DNA of 64,000 bases from Palsa-1392 sp036493915 (lineage in GTDB: Bacteria > Verrucomicrobiota > Verrucomicrobiia > Chthoniobacterales > UBA10450), in assembly GCA_036493915.1 (NCBI GenBank), contig DASXPA010000129.1, forward strand, positions 1 to 64,000, given 5' to 3'. Below the pieces are notes generated by a model. The model worked only from the letters and a program-made list of their open reading frames with translations, did not search any database and was not told the origin of the DNA. Below, piece after piece: positions 45,864-55,554 of the stretch (position 1 is the stretch's first letter; the number at the start of each line of letters is the position of its first letter). Both the position numbers and the translations under genes were made by a program.

Positions 45864-48005
45864 ATGCAGACTCCGGCTCACGAACGTTCCAGCCCCGCCT
45901 CGGTCACGACCGCGATCATCACCCGCCTCCATCGCTACAGGGCGCTTCTCCGGCGCCGCTGGTGGATTCCTGCTCTTACGATCTGCCTCGGGCTTTTCGT
46001 CGGAGCGTGGATGATTTACCAGGCTCCCAACGCCTTTCTCTCCACGAGCAAGATGATTGTCGTTGGAAAACTGAACCTGAGTCAGAACGCCGTTTATAGC
46101 GAAGACACCGACAACTTTTACGGCACGCAAATTCAGCTTATGGAAAGCGATGCAGTGCGGCAGGGCGCCGCAGCGCTCGTGCGCGCGACTCACCCGGAAC
46201 TTCCCACCTCCAAGGTCACTGTCTCGGTCTCCCAGCGGCAACGCACCTCCATCTTCGAGCTCGAGGCCGTCGGTCGTATCCCCGATTACACGCAGGCTTT
46301 CCTCAACGCCGTCATGCAGAAGTATCTCGATGTGAAGAAAAGCATGCGCGCCGATGAAGGCAGCCACGTCACCACCGCTATCACCGAGCAGTTGGTCCAG
46401 GTCGAGAAAGACCTGCGCGCTGGCGAAGACGAGATGCAGGAATACCAGAACCAAAACAACATTGGCCTGCTCCAGGGCGAAGGAAACGGCGCCTCGGCTT
46501 ATGTCGTCAAACTCAACCAGGAGTATGCCCGCCTAAAGATCGAGCACGACATCCTAAGTCTGCTCGATCTCGATCAGAATCTCGATCGCCAGCAAACTGC
46601 TGCGGCCAAAGCCGCGCAGGGGGTCGGTCCCGCTCCGGGAGACGGCATGCCTTTCGACATGGGGCCGGAGGGCGACTACCTCAAGGCAAAGAAGGCCGTG
46701 CAACTTCTGAAGGCGCAGCGCGACATCCTTTCCAAGGACCGGCGCCCGAAGCACCCCAGGATCATTAGGCTGAACGATCAGATCGACCAACAGGAAAAGC
46801 TCACCCAACTCTATCGCCAGGACGCGGTCGAAAAGCTCGAGATGCACCGTAACTCGATCGCCAAGCAAATGGAAAACCTCCACGCGAACATCTCTGAGTT
46901 GGAGAAGAAAGCGCTCGATCTCAACCAGCGCGTGGCGCAGTTCAACCGCATCAAAGACAAGGTCGACCGCCAGAAGACGCTTTACGATCGCCTCACCAAC
47001 AGTCTGAAGGATGTCAACGTCTCCCAGGCCGTCGACGGCGGCGATCAGGTCGGGATCATGGAGAATGCCACCACGCCGGTCTCGGTCCGGCTGGGCATGG
47101 TCAAGAGCCTTCTCATCGGATTTGGCTTTGGCGCTTTCGTCGGCCTCGGCATTCTCCTTCTGCTCGATCGAATCGACGATCGCATGGCTTCCTTCAGCGA
47201 GTTCCAACGTCACTTCAGTGAGAACATCCTCGGCCAGATTCCCAAGGAAAAGGCCAAAGGCAAAGTCGCGCTCCTCCAGCCGGACGACGCCCGCCACATT
47301 TTTGCCGAGTCTTATCGCAACGTCCGCTCCTCCATTTTCTTCATGCCTTATGAAGGGCCGCGGCCGAAGACGCTTCTCATCACGAGCGCCGTGCCTAACG
47401 AAGGCAAGTCCACGATTTCCTCAAACCTCGCCATCACCATGGCCCTTTCCGGCGCGAAGACCCTGCTTATCGACGGCGACCTATGTCGCGGTACATTGCG
47501 CGACGCCTTTGAGATTCATTCCAAGGTCGGCTTCTCCGAAGTGCTCAAACAGGAGGTCAATTGGCGCGAGGTCGTTATTCCGACGTCCCTGCCCAGCCTG
47601 TTCATCCTCCCCCGTGGAAACACTCTATCGCAACCGAGCGAACATCTCCTTCACGAATCGACCGACGACTTCCTCAAGGACATCTACAATCACTACGACT
47701 ACATCATCATCGACAGCTCGCCAGTGTTGGCCGCGAACGACACAACTAGCCTGGCACCGAAGATTGACGCCACCCTTTTTGTTGTCCGCCTCTCCTACAC
47801 CTCGGCTCGCCTAACGAAGAAAGCTCTCGAATTACTCTACAACCGGCAAGTCAATGTCCCTGGGGTGATTCTGAACTACGTCGACACGTCACTGCCGGAG
47901 TATTATTACTACCAATACGCGGAGTACTATAACATGCCTTCATCCGCTACCTCGGCGGCCGCAGAGGAAGAGACTTTTCGTTCCGCGGACAAGGAACGCG
48001 TCTAG
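45864..48005 (+). CDS. Wzc-type polysaccharide co-polymerase/BY tyrosine kinase
   Basis: 713 residues. A Wzz domain is framed by two membrane helices (about 32-52 and about 413-433) with a long periplasmic coiled coil between. The cytoplasmic BY-kinase has Walker A (VPNEGKSTIS, about 510), Walker A' (LLIDGDLCRG) and Walker B (YIIIDSSPVL). The C-terminus carries a tyrosine cluster (YYYYQYAEYY) for autophosphorylation. It controls exopolysaccharide chain length and export. The P-N-E of Walker A is encoded by a copy of the dispersed GCCTAACGA motif. Its neighbours on both sides are broken, so its pathway may be supplied elsewhere. Confidence 0.93.
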   Translation: MQTPAHERSSPASVTTAIITRLHRYRALLRRRWWIPALTICLGLFVGAWMIYQAPNAFLSTSKMIVVGKLNLSQNAVYSEDTDNFYGTQIQLMESDAVRQGAAALVRATHPELPTSKVTVSVSQRQRTSIFELEAVGRIPDYTQAFLNAVMQKYLDVKKSMRADEGSHVTTAITEQLVQVEKDLRAGEDEMQEYQNQNNIGLLQGEGNGASAYVVKLNQEYARLKIEHDILSLLDLDQNLDRQQTAAAKAAQGVGPAPGDGMPFDMGPEGDYLKAKKAVQLLKAQRDILSKDRRPKHPRIIRLNDQIDQQEKLTQLYRQDAVEKLEMHRNSIAKQMENLHANISELEKKALDLNQRVAQFNRIKDKVDRQKTLYDRLTNSLKDVNVSQAVDGGDQVGIMENATTPVSVRLGMVKSLLIGFGFGAFVGLGILLLLDRIDDRMASFSEFQRHFSENILGQIPKEKAKGKVALLQPDDARHIFAESYRNVRSSIFFMPYEGPRPKTLLITSAVPNEGKSTISSNLAITMALSGAKTLLIDGDLCRGTLRDAFEIHSKVGFSEVLKQEVNWREVVIPTSLPSLFILPRGNTLSQPSEHLLHESTDDFLKDIYNHYDYIIIDSSPVLAANDTTSLAPKIDATLFVVRLSYTSARLTKKALELLYNRQVNVPGVILNYVDTSLPEYYYYQYAEYYNMPSSATSAAAEEETFRSADKERV

Positions 48006-48204
48006 TTGTAGGCGGGAACCGTGACCCCAACCGGTGCGATGGAGACCAAGCTCGCGAAGCAGGGTCAGCGCCTCCGACGACAACTCCGGCGGCGGCGGCA
48101 CGGGCCTTCCAATTTGCCCAGCGGGGCAGCCGCGTCGCGACCGTCCAGCTGATTGGTCTTGCCCATGGGATTTTGCTCGTTAGGCGAATGGAGCAGTCCG
48201 GAAT

Positions 48205-48658
48205 TTGCGACTCCTCCGCCACTCGTTAGGCCGCTACAGGAAGTTGACCGAGGTGGCGACTGAAAGCGGCGACAATGAAGTGCACGGATATGTCGTGGTG
48301 CGCGGTCGAACCGGGCGGCTGCGCTGCGAGTTGGATCATCACGCGTTTCCAGCGGTGGAGGTTTTTGTCGAGAAACACAATCGTTACTCGAATTGGGAAG
48401 CGCGCGTCGCGGTGGCCAGGAGCTGGGGCAAAGTGTCGATCAGTTGCAGAGCGCGACCGTGGCGCAGCGGCGAAAGTTAAAGCAGTGCTCGCAAAGGTTG
48501 CCTTTTCGGCCGCTCCTCCGTCTTCTCTACCTTTAGTCTGGCAACGCGGTTTCTTCGATGAACGCGAAAGCTCCTACTTCGCGCGCATGCACGGATTTTA
48601 CGAGTTCCTCTCCGTCGCGAAAACCTACGAGCTGGAAAAGCAGCGACGCTCAGCCTGA
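48205..48658 (+). pseudogene. Frameshifted glycosyltransferase family 2 C-terminus
   Basis: One frame gives EVHGYVVVRGRTGRLRCELD followed by an HNRYSNWEA motif. A second gives LVWQRGFFDERESSYFARMH and then FYEFLSVAKTYELEKQR to a stop at 48658. Together they match the last 140 residues of WaaE/KdtX-like GT2 enzymes (family pattern: H-N-R-Y-S, then G-F-x-D-G, then K-x-Y-E). A frameshift near 48440 and the missing N-terminal half show it is dead. The piece 48006-48204 may be further decayed sequence of the same locus, with two dispersed motifs. Confidence 0.75.
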
Positions 48659-48726
48659 CCTCGTTCAAATGTTATCACTTTGAGAGGAGCGAAGAATCTC
48701 GCGGGATGCTCTTGACGTTGCTTGTC

Positions 48727-48754
48727 GAGGTCCTTCGCTGCGCTCAAAATGACA
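48727..48754. repeat. REP-like half-unit (family copy 4)
   Basis: GAGGTCCTTCGCTGCGCTCA followed by AAATGACA, matching the copies at 14482, 21276 and 26016. It lies just beyond the asnS stop codon. Confidence 0.8.
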
Positions 48755-48759
48755 AATTC

Positions 48760-50151
48760 CTAGAATTCCGCGCTGCCTGGCGTGCGCGCGAAGGGAATGA
48801 CATCGCGGATGTTAGCCACGCCGGTCACGAACATGAGCATGCGCTCGAAACCAAGCCCGAAGCCGGCATGCGGCACCGAGCCATAGCGCCGCAGATCAAG
48901 GTACCACTTGTAATCCGCGAGGTTCATATTGTGACGGCGTAGATTTGCCTCGAGGACCTCGAGACGTTCTTCGCGCTGGCTACCGCCGACGATTTCGCCG
49001 ATGCCGGGAACGAGCAAATCCATCGCCGTGACAGTCCGGTTGTCATCGTTTAACCGCATGTAAAACGGCTTAATTTCCTTAGGATAATTGAAGACGGTGA
49101 TGGGACATTTGAACTGTTTCTCCGTCAGCCAGCGCTCGTGCTCCGATTGCAGATTGAGTCCGTACTCGACCGGGAATTCGAACTTCACTCCGCTTTGCCG
49201 CAGCAGGTCGACCGCTTCTTCGTAGCTGATCCGCTGGAACGGCCGCTCGATGACAAACTCGAGGCGTGCGAGTAGTTCCTTGTCGACGAATTTTGCGAAC
49301 AGCTCAAGATCGTCCCGGCAGTTGTCGCGGATGTCGCGCACGAGGTACTTCACAACTTCCTCGGCCAGATCCATGTCGCCCTGCAGATCGCAGAAAGCCA
49401 TCTCCGGCTCTATCATCCAGAATTCGTTCGCGTGGCGGGAAGTGTTCGAGTTCTCCGCGCGAAAGGTCGGGCCAAAGGTGTAAACCTTCGAGAGCGCGCA
49501 GGCAAAGGCCTCCGCTTCGAGCTGACCGCTAACGGTGAGATAAGTCGGTCGGGCAAAAAAATCCTGCACGTAGTCGACTCCGACGTCGCCAGGCAAGAGC
49601 GGCGGCTTTTGCGGATCGAGCGTCGTGACCCGAAACAACTCGCCGGCGCCTTCGCAGTCGCTCCCGGTGATGATCGGTGTGTGCACGTAAACGAAGCCGC
49701 GCTCCTGAAAGAATTGGTGGATCGCGAAAGCGAGTCGGCTGCGCACGCGGAAGATGCAGCCGAAGAGATTCGAGCGCGGGCGCAGATGCGCGATCTCGCG
49801 GAGGAACTCCGGTGTGTGTCCCTTCTTCTGCAGCGGATAGGTCTCATCCGACGTGCCGACGATTTCCACTTCTTTCGCGACCAGCTCCCAGCTTTGACCC
49901 TTGCCCTGCGAGGCGACGAGCACTCCGCGCACGGCGATCGAGGCGCCGGTGATGAGCTTCTGCACGGCGGCATAGTTAGGCAGACTCTGCTTCGCGATGA
50001 CCTGGAGGTTGCGGAGCGAAGAACCGTCATTCAGCTCGATGAAGGAGAAATCCCTCGCATCACGTCGTGTGCGCACCCAGCCTTGCACGAGCATTTCCGC
50101 GACTGGTGCGGAGCTTTGCAGCGCGTTCTTTATCGATGTGGCCGTGAGCAT
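48760..50151 (-). CDS. asnS: Asparaginyl-tRNA synthetase
   Basis: 463 residues from the ATG at 50151; an in-frame ATG at 50178 would add nine. It charges tRNA-Asn. The N-terminal OB domain (VQGWVRTRRDARDFSFIELN) binds the anticodon. The class IIb core has motif 2 (YTFGPTFRAENSNTSRHANE) and motif 3 (GFGLGFERMLMFVTG). The S-x-x-S-G-Q-L and E-x-E-M-A-F features point to Asn rather than Asp. Alone on its strand next to a single-domain regulator. Confidence 0.95.
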   Translation of the reverse strand: MLTATSIKNALQSSAPVAEMLVQGWVRTRRDARDFSFIELNDGSSLRNLQVIAKQSLPNYAAVQKLITGASIAVRGVLVASQGKGQSWELVAKEVEIVGTSDETYPLQKKGHTPEFLREIAHLRPRSNLFGCIFRVRSRLAFAIHQFFQERGFVYVHTPIITGSDCEGAGELFRVTTLDPQKPPLLPGDVGVDYVQDFFARPTYLTVSGQLEAEAFACALSKVYTFGPTFRAENSNTSRHANEFWMIEPEMAFCDLQGDMDLAEEVVKYLVRDIRDNCRDDLELFAKFVDKELLARLEFVIERPFQRISYEEAVDLLRQSGVKFEFPVEYGLNLQSEHERWLTEKQFKCPITVFNYPKEIKPFYMRLNDDNRTVTAMDLLVPGIGEIVGGSQREERLEVLEANLRRHNMNLADYKWYLDLRRYGSVPHAGFGLGFERMLMFVTGVANIRDVIPFARTPGSAEF

Positions 50152-50238
50152 CGGAGGAATCTGCCGGAGGCTGGCCATTCGACAAGCGAAAGGCGCGACG
50201 GCTTTTCTCTGCAGCCTGGCAGACTGCCGGAAAGTTCG

Positions 50239-50643
50239 TTAGGCGTGATGGCTTACCGCGGTCGCACCATCGCAGAGCATGCTTTCGACGCAGTTCACGA
50301 GATCGCAAATCTCGAACGGCTTGGCGATAAAGCTGTAGCCATCGAGGAAGCCGACGGTGCTGATTTTCCCATCCGAAGCGAGGCTGCTCACGAAGATAAT
50401 CGGCACGTCCTGCAGCGCTGGGTCGGTTTGCATCTGGCACGCCAGCTCACGCCCGTCCAGCTCGGGCATAAGGACGTCCAGCAGGATCAAATCCGGTTGA
50501 AAGTGGCGCGCCGAATGAAGCGCGCGGAGGCTGCGGTTTTCCTCCTTGATCTCGTAGTGGCCAGTCGCGTCGAGGGCCTGCCTAACGAGCGCGGTGAGTT
50601 GCGGCTCGTCGTCGATCAGGAGAATGCGCTTCGGGAAAAACAT
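50239..50643 (-). CDS. Single-domain response regulator (CheY-like)
   Basis: 134 residues, one receiver domain only: acidic pair in ILLIDDEPQ, acceptor Asp in LILLDVLMPELDG, Ser in FVSSLAS, and Lys in FIAKPFE. No output domain, so it acts by protein contact or phosphotransfer. No kinase is adjacent. It could serve one of the orphan kinases at 37-44 kb, but nothing in the sequence shows it. Confidence 0.9.
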   Translation of the reverse strand: MFFPKRILLIDDEPQLTALVRQALDATGHYEIKEENRSLRALHSARHFQPDLILLDVLMPELDGRELACQMQTDPALQDVPIIFVSSLASDGKISTVGFLDGYSFIAKPFEICDLVNCVESMLCDGATAVSHHA

Positions 50644-50775
50644 AATGCGGCTCTATGGGAATTATAGCAAACGCTGTGCCACCTGATTTTGGTCGCCGCG
50701 GCTTACCTAACGAACTCTGGAGGCAACTCCGCCTTTTTAATCCTGCCTCCTATGCTTAATTGCTATCTTGCCCTT

Positions 50776-51102
50776 ATGCCGAGCCAAACGAAGAAAGTCC
50801 CCGCCCCGCCGAATTTCGAGGAGGCGATGAAACGCCTCGAGGAAATCGTCGAAAATATGGAAGCGGGCGACCTTCCTCTGGAAGATTTGATCGTGCGCTA
50901 CGAAGAAGGAATGAAGCTGGTGAAGGTCTGTCAGGAACGGCTCACTGCGGCTGAGGAGCGAATCGAAATGATCACCCGGAACAGCGCTGGAAAAGCGGTC
51001 GTAACAGATTTTGCGCCCCCGCCCGTTCCGCCCTCGTCCACCCCCGCCGTCCTCGCGGAAAAAGGAGAACCGAAAAAAGATGTCGACGTCAGCCTCTTCT
51101 AA
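50776..51102 (+). CDS. xseB: Exodeoxyribonuclease VII small subunit
   Basis: 108 residues starting at MPSQTKK (50776). The helical core FEEAMKRLEEIVENMEAGDL and L-E-D-L-I-V-R-Y-E-E-G is diagnostic of XseB, which joins XseA to degrade single-stranded DNA. A Pro-rich tail follows. xseA is not in the window. The gene overlaps dxs by 23 bp, a conserved xseB-isoprenoid gene association. Confidence 0.92.
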   Translation: MPSQTKKVPAPPNFEEAMKRLEEIVENMEAGDLPLEDLIVRYEEGMKLVKVCQERLTAAEERIEMITRNSAGKAVVTDFAPPPVPPSSTPAVLAEKGEPKKDVDVSLF

Positions 51103-53011
51103 AACGCCTAATCAATCGCCACGCCTGCTCGAGGGTATTCGCTCGCCCGCGGACATCAAGGCGCTGCCGGAAGAGGACCTCCCGCTGCTTGCCCAGGAAG
51201 TACGCGACAAATTGGTCGAGGTACTTTCGCAAACTGGCGGCCATCTCGGGCCGAACCTCGGCGTCGTCGAGCTCACGATCGCCCTCCATCGCGTTTTCAA
51301 TACGCCTAACGATAAGTTGGTCTTCGACGTCAGCCATCAGGGCTACGTCCACAAAATGTTCACCGGCCGGCTCGATCGCATCCAGACGATGCGGCAATAC
51401 CAGGGCCTCAACGGTTTCCTCCTCCGCACCGAAAGCGAGCACGATGCTTACGGCGCGGGCCACGCCGGCACCGCTCTCTCCGCCGCGCTTGGGATGGCGG
51501 TTGGGCGCGATCTGCGCGGGAGCGACGAGAATGTCGTCGCGGTCGCGGGTGACGCCGCGTTCACCTGCGGCATCAGTTACGAAGCACTCAATAATGTCAA
51601 AGCGCAGACGAAGCGATTCATCGTCGTCCTCAACGACAACGAATGGTCGATCGCGAAAAACGTCGGCGCGATCGCGAACTACCTGAACAACATCGTCACC
51701 AATCCAACCTACGCGCACCTGCACGAGAAAGCCGGCCGTTTCATCAAAGCGATCGCGGGTGGCCGCGCCTTGCATCTCGCGCAGAAGGTCGAGGAAGGCT
51801 TCAAGAACTTGCTCCTCCCAAGTGTGATTTTCGAAGAGCTCGGTCTGCGCTACTACGGCCCGATCGACGGCCACGACATCCCACTGCTCACCCGCACCTT
51901 CGAATTCTTGAAACGCCAGGACGAGCCGGTTTTACTTCATATCCTCACGAAAAAAGGCAAAGGCTATGAACCCGCTCTTGCCAAGCCGGACAAGTTTCAC
52001 GGCCTCGGGAAATTCTCCGCCGCCACCGGCGAAACGGCGAAAGCGCCGCTCCCAACGTACTCGGAAACTTTTGGAAAGACGTTAGGCAAATTCGCCGACA
52101 CCAACCGCAAGATCGTCGCCATCACCGGCGCGATGCCGAGCGGCACCGGCCTCGGCCTTTTCCAGCAACAACATCCGGATCGCTACTACGACGTCGGCAT
52201 CGCTGAGGAACACGCCGCGCTTTTCGCCTGCGGTCTCGCCACGCAAGGAATGAAACCGTTTCTCGCCATCTATTCGACTTTCATGCAGCGCGCCTACGAC
52301 ATGATCATCCACGACATCGCGCTGCAGAATCTCAACGTCGCGCTCTGCATGGATCGCGCCGGTCTCAGCGGCGACGACGGCCCGACGCATCACGGCCTCT
52401 TCGACATCGGCTACCTTCGGCACGTGCCCAACATCGTGCACATGCAGCCGAAGGATGAAGAGGAGTTCGCTGACATGCTTTGGACGATGGCGAATTATCA
52501 CGACGGTCCCATCGCAATCCGCTATCCGCGCGGACCCGGCATTGGCGCGAAGCCGAAAGAGACGCCGAAGTTGCTCGAGATCGGTAAAGCAGAAGTGGTG
52601 CAGCACGGCAAGGACGTCGCCATCTTCGGGCTCGGTAACATGTTCGAGATGGCGCAGGAGGCGTCGAAAAAACTGGAGGCGCAAGGCGTCTCCGTCGCGC
52701 TCATCAACCCGCGCTGGATCAAGCCGCTCGACACCGGCACGATCGAATTTTTCGCGCGCGGTGTGCAAGTCGTCTGCACAATCGAAGACCACGTCCTGCA
52801 CAACGGCTTCGGCTGCGGTGTCATGGAGCATCTCTATTCGCAGGGCATCCAGACGCCCGTCGTGCGGATCGGCTGGCCCGACCAATTCATCGAGCATGGC
52901 AGCATCCCGGTCCTGCGCGAAAAGCACGGCCTAACGAGCGACGCGCTCGTCGAAAAGGTATTGCCGTTGTTGAAGAAACCGCGCGAGAAAACCCGCCCGC
53001 ACGCGGCGTAA
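51080..53011 (+). CDS. dxs: 1-Deoxy-D-xylulose-5-phosphate synthase
   Basis: 643 residues from the ATG at 51080. It is the thiamine-diphosphate enzyme that condenses pyruvate and glyceraldehyde 3-phosphate, the entry step of the MEP isoprenoid route. Seen are GGHLGPNLGVVELTIALH (substrate His), VAVAGDAAFTCG with the N-D-N-E-W metal site, DVGIAEEHAALFACGLA (catalytic Glu) and DRAGLSGDDGPTHHG. Full length for the family. It starts inside xseB and is followed by an ABC ATPase after 37 bp. Confidence 0.95.
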   Translation: MSTSASSKTPNQSPRLLEGIRSPADIKALPEEDLPLLAQEVRDKLVEVLSQTGGHLGPNLGVVELTIALHRVFNTPNDKLVFDVSHQGYVHKMFTGRLDRIQTMRQYQGLNGFLLRTESEHDAYGAGHAGTALSAALGMAVGRDLRGSDENVVAVAGDAAFTCGISYEALNNVKAQTKRFIVVLNDNEWSIAKNVGAIANYLNNIVTNPTYAHLHEKAGRFIKAIAGGRALHLAQKVEEGFKNLLLPSVIFEELGLRYYGPIDGHDIPLLTRTFEFLKRQDEPVLLHILTKKGKGYEPALAKPDKFHGLGKFSAATGETAKAPLPTYSETFGKTLGKFADTNRKIVAITGAMPSGTGLGLFQQQHPDRYYDVGIAEEHAALFACGLATQGMKPFLAIYSTFMQRAYDMIIHDIALQNLNVALCMDRAGLSGDDGPTHHGLFDIGYLRHVPNIVHMQPKDEEEFADMLWTMANYHDGPIAIRYPRGPGIGAKPKETPKLLEIGKAEVVQHGKDVAIFGLGNMFEMAQEASKKLEAQGVSVALINPRWIKPLDTGTIEFFARGVQVVCTIEDHVLHNGFGCGVMEHLYSQGIQTPVVRIGWPDQFIEHGSIPVLREKHGLTSDALVEKVLPLLKKPREKTRPHAA

Positions 53012-53048
53012 TTCAAACAGCCGAACAGGCTGTGTTACGATTCGAACG

Positions 53049-54053
53049 ATGAGCGCGATCGAAGCGTCCGGCCTAACGAAAGTTTACCGGACCTACCGAA
53101 AGGAGAGCGGACTCTGGGCCTCGGTGAAAGGGCTCGTTAGGCGAAAGCACGAGGAAACTCGCGCCGCCGACAACATTTCCTTCACCATCGAAGAAGGCGA
53201 GCTCGTCGGTTTTCTCGGTCCGAATGGCGCCGGCAAAACAACCGTCCTGAAAATGCTCTCCGGCCTGCTCAATCCGACTTCCGGCGGAGCGCGCGTCCTC
53301 GGTTTCGTACCCTGGGAGCGGCGCGACGAGATGAAGCGGCAATTCAGCCTCCTCATGGGCCAGAAAAACGCGCTCTGGTGGGACCTGCCGGCGCAGGAAT
53401 CTCTTGAACTCAACCGTGCGATCTATGGGATCGATCGAGAGCGCTTCAAGAAAGTCGTCGGAGGCTTGAGCGAGCTCCTCGATGTCACCGACAAGATGAA
53501 CGTGATGGTGCGCGAATTGTCGTTAGGCGAGCGAATGAAAATGGAGCTGATCTCCGCGCTCATTCACGAGCCGCGCGTTCTTTTTCTCGATGAGCCGACC
53601 ATCGGCCTCGACGTCGTGAGCCAACAGCGGGTACGCGAATTTCTCCGACAGTACAATTCCGAGCATCGTATCGTCACCATGCTCACGAGTCATTACATGC
53701 AGGACATCGAGGAACTCTGCGACCGCGTCATCGTCATCGATCACGGGAAGATCTTCTTCGACGGCCCGCTCAGTAATATCATCGATCGATTCTCCGGGCA
53801 CAAGATCATTAGCCTGACGTTCGACGAAAAACAGGAGCGCGACTTCGCGCAGTTTGGCGAAGTGGTCGAGCAAACGCCAGCGAGCGTGCAGCTAAAAGTC
53901 CCGCGTGCCAACGTCACTGACGTTGCCCGCCAACTTCTGAGCGCCTGTTCCGTCTCCGATATCAACGTCCAGGAACTCCCCGTGGAAGATGTGATTCGCC
54001 AGCTCTTCGGCGAATACAGCGTCGAGCAGCACCGTGCAGGAGCGGTGAATTAA
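53049..54053 (+). CDS. ABC-2 type transporter ATP-binding protein
   Basis: 334 residues. Walker A GPNGAGKTT, Q-loop near MGQKNALWW, signature ELSLGERMKMEL, Walker B VLFLDEPTIG, and H-loop in LTSHYMQDIEEL. The insert before Walker A (SVKGLVRRKHEET) is typical of the NatA/YbhF-like exporters with large substrates. The C-terminal about 90 residues are an accessory domain. No permease gene is adjacent, so the membrane partner is encoded elsewhere. Confidence 0.9.
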   Translation: MSAIEASGLTKVYRTYRKESGLWASVKGLVRRKHEETRAADNISFTIEEGELVGFLGPNGAGKTTVLKMLSGLLNPTSGGARVLGFVPWERRDEMKRQFSLLMGQKNALWWDLPAQESLELNRAIYGIDRERFKKVVGGLSELLDVTDKMNVMVRELSLGERMKMELISALIHEPRVLFLDEPTIGLDVVSQQRVREFLRQYNSEHRIVTMLTSHYMQDIEELCDRVIVIDHGKIFFDGPLSNIIDRFSGHKIISLTFDEKQERDFAQFGEVVEQTPASVQLKVPRANVTDVARQLLSACSVSDINVQELPVEDVIRQLFGEYSVEQHRAGAVN

Positions 54054-54054
54054 C

Positions 54055-54087
54055 GGTGTGGCACATGCCCTCTCGCTGTGCTACACC
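54055..54087. terminator. Hairpin between convergent genes
   Basis: GGTGTGGCACA (54055-54065) pairs with TGTGCTACACC (54077-54087) at 10 of 11 positions around an 11-nt loop, right after the ABC gene stop and over the stop of the minus-strand gene. It may be a bidirectional terminator, although no T-run is present. Confidence 0.55.
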
Positions 54088-54362
54088 CACGCCCGCGCCA
54101 TCGATTCCCGGAGCTCGTGCACATAACCAGGGTTCACCTCAAACTGCGTCGTCGATAATTCCGCCTGTATCACCTGCTCGCGATAAGGTTTGCTTTCGAC
54201 ATAACCGGCCGCGAGCAGCGCGTTGATCACATCGGTCAGATCTGCCGCCGGCATCTGAGTGTGCTCGATCAACTCCGCCCCCGGCGCTCCCTCGGCGAAG
54301 CCAATTGCTTTCAGGACGGCGCGTTCCCGGCCGCTCAGTTTGATTCGGCGCATCCCGCTCAT
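54081..54362 (-). CDS. Small winged-helix-like protein
   Basis: 93 residues from the ATG at 54362 (or 90 from 54353, MRRIKLSGRERAVLKAIG). The layout (an R-E-R-A-V-L-K-A-I helix, a second helix P-G-A-E-L-I-E-H-T, a third helix with A-D-L-T-D-V-I-N-A-L-L-A-A-G-Y, then a V-E-S wing) resembles a winged helix, possibly a DNA-binding regulator. The frame extends upstream to 54665 but that part is antisense to mrp. It is divergent from mrp across 64 bp. Confidence 0.65.
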   Translation of the reverse strand: MSGMRRIKLSGRERAVLKAIGFAEGAPGAELIEHTQMPAADLTDVINALLAAGYVESKPYREQVIQAELSTTQFEVNPGYVHELRESMARAWV

Positions 54363-54426
54363 CGAGCAGGTCGCATACCCGTCGGCGCCTTTACTCTCGC
54401 AGCGCGCCCGGTAAATTGGCCGTCCC

Positions 54427-55473
54427 ATGCCGCTCGCGGAAGAACAGATCAAAGAAGCGCTCAAGTCGGTCAAATATCCCGGCTTCAGTCGCGACATCGT
54501 CTCCTTCGGTCTGGTCAAAGGCATCGACCTCGGCGGTGGTGACGTCATCGTCCAACTTGCGCTCGCCACAAACGACCCTGCCGTTCCACAGACGATCAAG
54601 AACGAAGCCGAAGCCGCGCTCCGGAAAATTCCTGACGTGCGCACCGCTAAAGTGCGGATCGACATTCAGGCGCCGCCCGCCGGCAGCGGCAGCGCTAACA
54701 TCGGCGCGACCAAAATCAGCGGGATCAAACACGTCATCGCGATCGCCAGCGGCAAGGGCGGCGTTGGCAAATCGACCATCGCCGCCAATCTCGCCGTCGC
54801 TCTTGAGCGAACCAAAGCCGTCGTCGGACTTTGCGATTGCGACATCTACGGCCCGAGCATTTCTCTCATGTTCGGTTCGCGCGAGCGCCCCATGGCGACG
54901 GAGGAAAATCGCATCGTTCCGATCGAGCAATACGGCCTCAAGCTCATGTCGATGGGCTTCCTCCTCGACGACGCTTCACCGGCAATTTTGCGCGGGCCGA
55001 TGGTCACGCGTTACACGCAACAATTTCTCCGCCAGGTTGAATGGGGCGCGCTCGATTATCTTGTGCTCGACCTCCCGCCCGGCACCGGCGACATCCAGCT
55101 TACGATCGTGCAGACGGTCGCGCTGGCCGGCGCCATCATCGTCACCACGCCCCAGGAGGTCGCTCTCCTCGACGCCCGTAAAGCCTCCACCATGTTTGAG
55201 AAAGTGAACGTCCCGGTGCTCGGCCTGATCGAAAACATGAGCTACTTCCTCTCGCCCTCCGACCACAAGCGCTACGACATTTTCGGGAGCGGCGGCGGCG
55301 AGCGCGAAGCCAGGCGCATCCGTGTGCCATTGTTAGGCCAGATCCCGATCGACATCGCGACGCGCGAAGCGGGCGATCGCGGCATGCCCATCACAGCCGA
55401 AGCGCCGGAGTCCGCGGTCGCCACGGAATTTCTAAAAATCGCACGCCGCTTGCGCGATGAGCTGCCGACTTAA
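54427..55473 (+). CDS. Mrp/NBP35-type iron-sulfur carrier ATPase
   Basis: 348 residues. An N-terminal MIP18/DUF59-like domain (about 1-85) precedes the P-loop ATPase with deviant Walker A (SGKGGVGKST, about 117) and Walker B (YLVLDLPPGTGD). The usual Cys-x-x-Cys after MSYF is absent: the sequence is MSYFLSPSDHKRYDIFG. Related proteins without that pair are common in other phyla, so it may carry clusters differently or act as a general ATPase. Confidence 0.9.
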   Translation: MPLAEEQIKEALKSVKYPGFSRDIVSFGLVKGIDLGGGDVIVQLALATNDPAVPQTIKNEAEAALRKIPDVRTAKVRIDIQAPPAGSGSANIGATKISGIKHVIAIASGKGGVGKSTIAANLAVALERTKAVVGLCDCDIYGPSISLMFGSRERPMATEENRIVPIEQYGLKLMSMGFLLDDASPAILRGPMVTRYTQQFLRQVEWGALDYLVLDLPPGTGDIQLTIVQTVALAGAIIVTTPQEVALLDARKASTMFEKVNVPVLGLIENMSYFLSPSDHKRYDIFGSGGGEREARRIRVPLLGQIPIDIATREAGDRGMPITAEAPESAVATEFLKIARRLRDELPT

Positions 55474-55554
55474 GCTTGCCAGCAGGACCCGGGTCTTGGT
55501 AAATAAACGCTCCACTGGTTCGTCTAATGCTTTAGGAAAGAACCAGAGATTCTT

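Noticed and set aside
53014..53036. Hairpin between dxs and the ABC ATPase gene as a terminator
   Set aside because: The stem is only about six pairs and no T-run follows; readthrough is likely.
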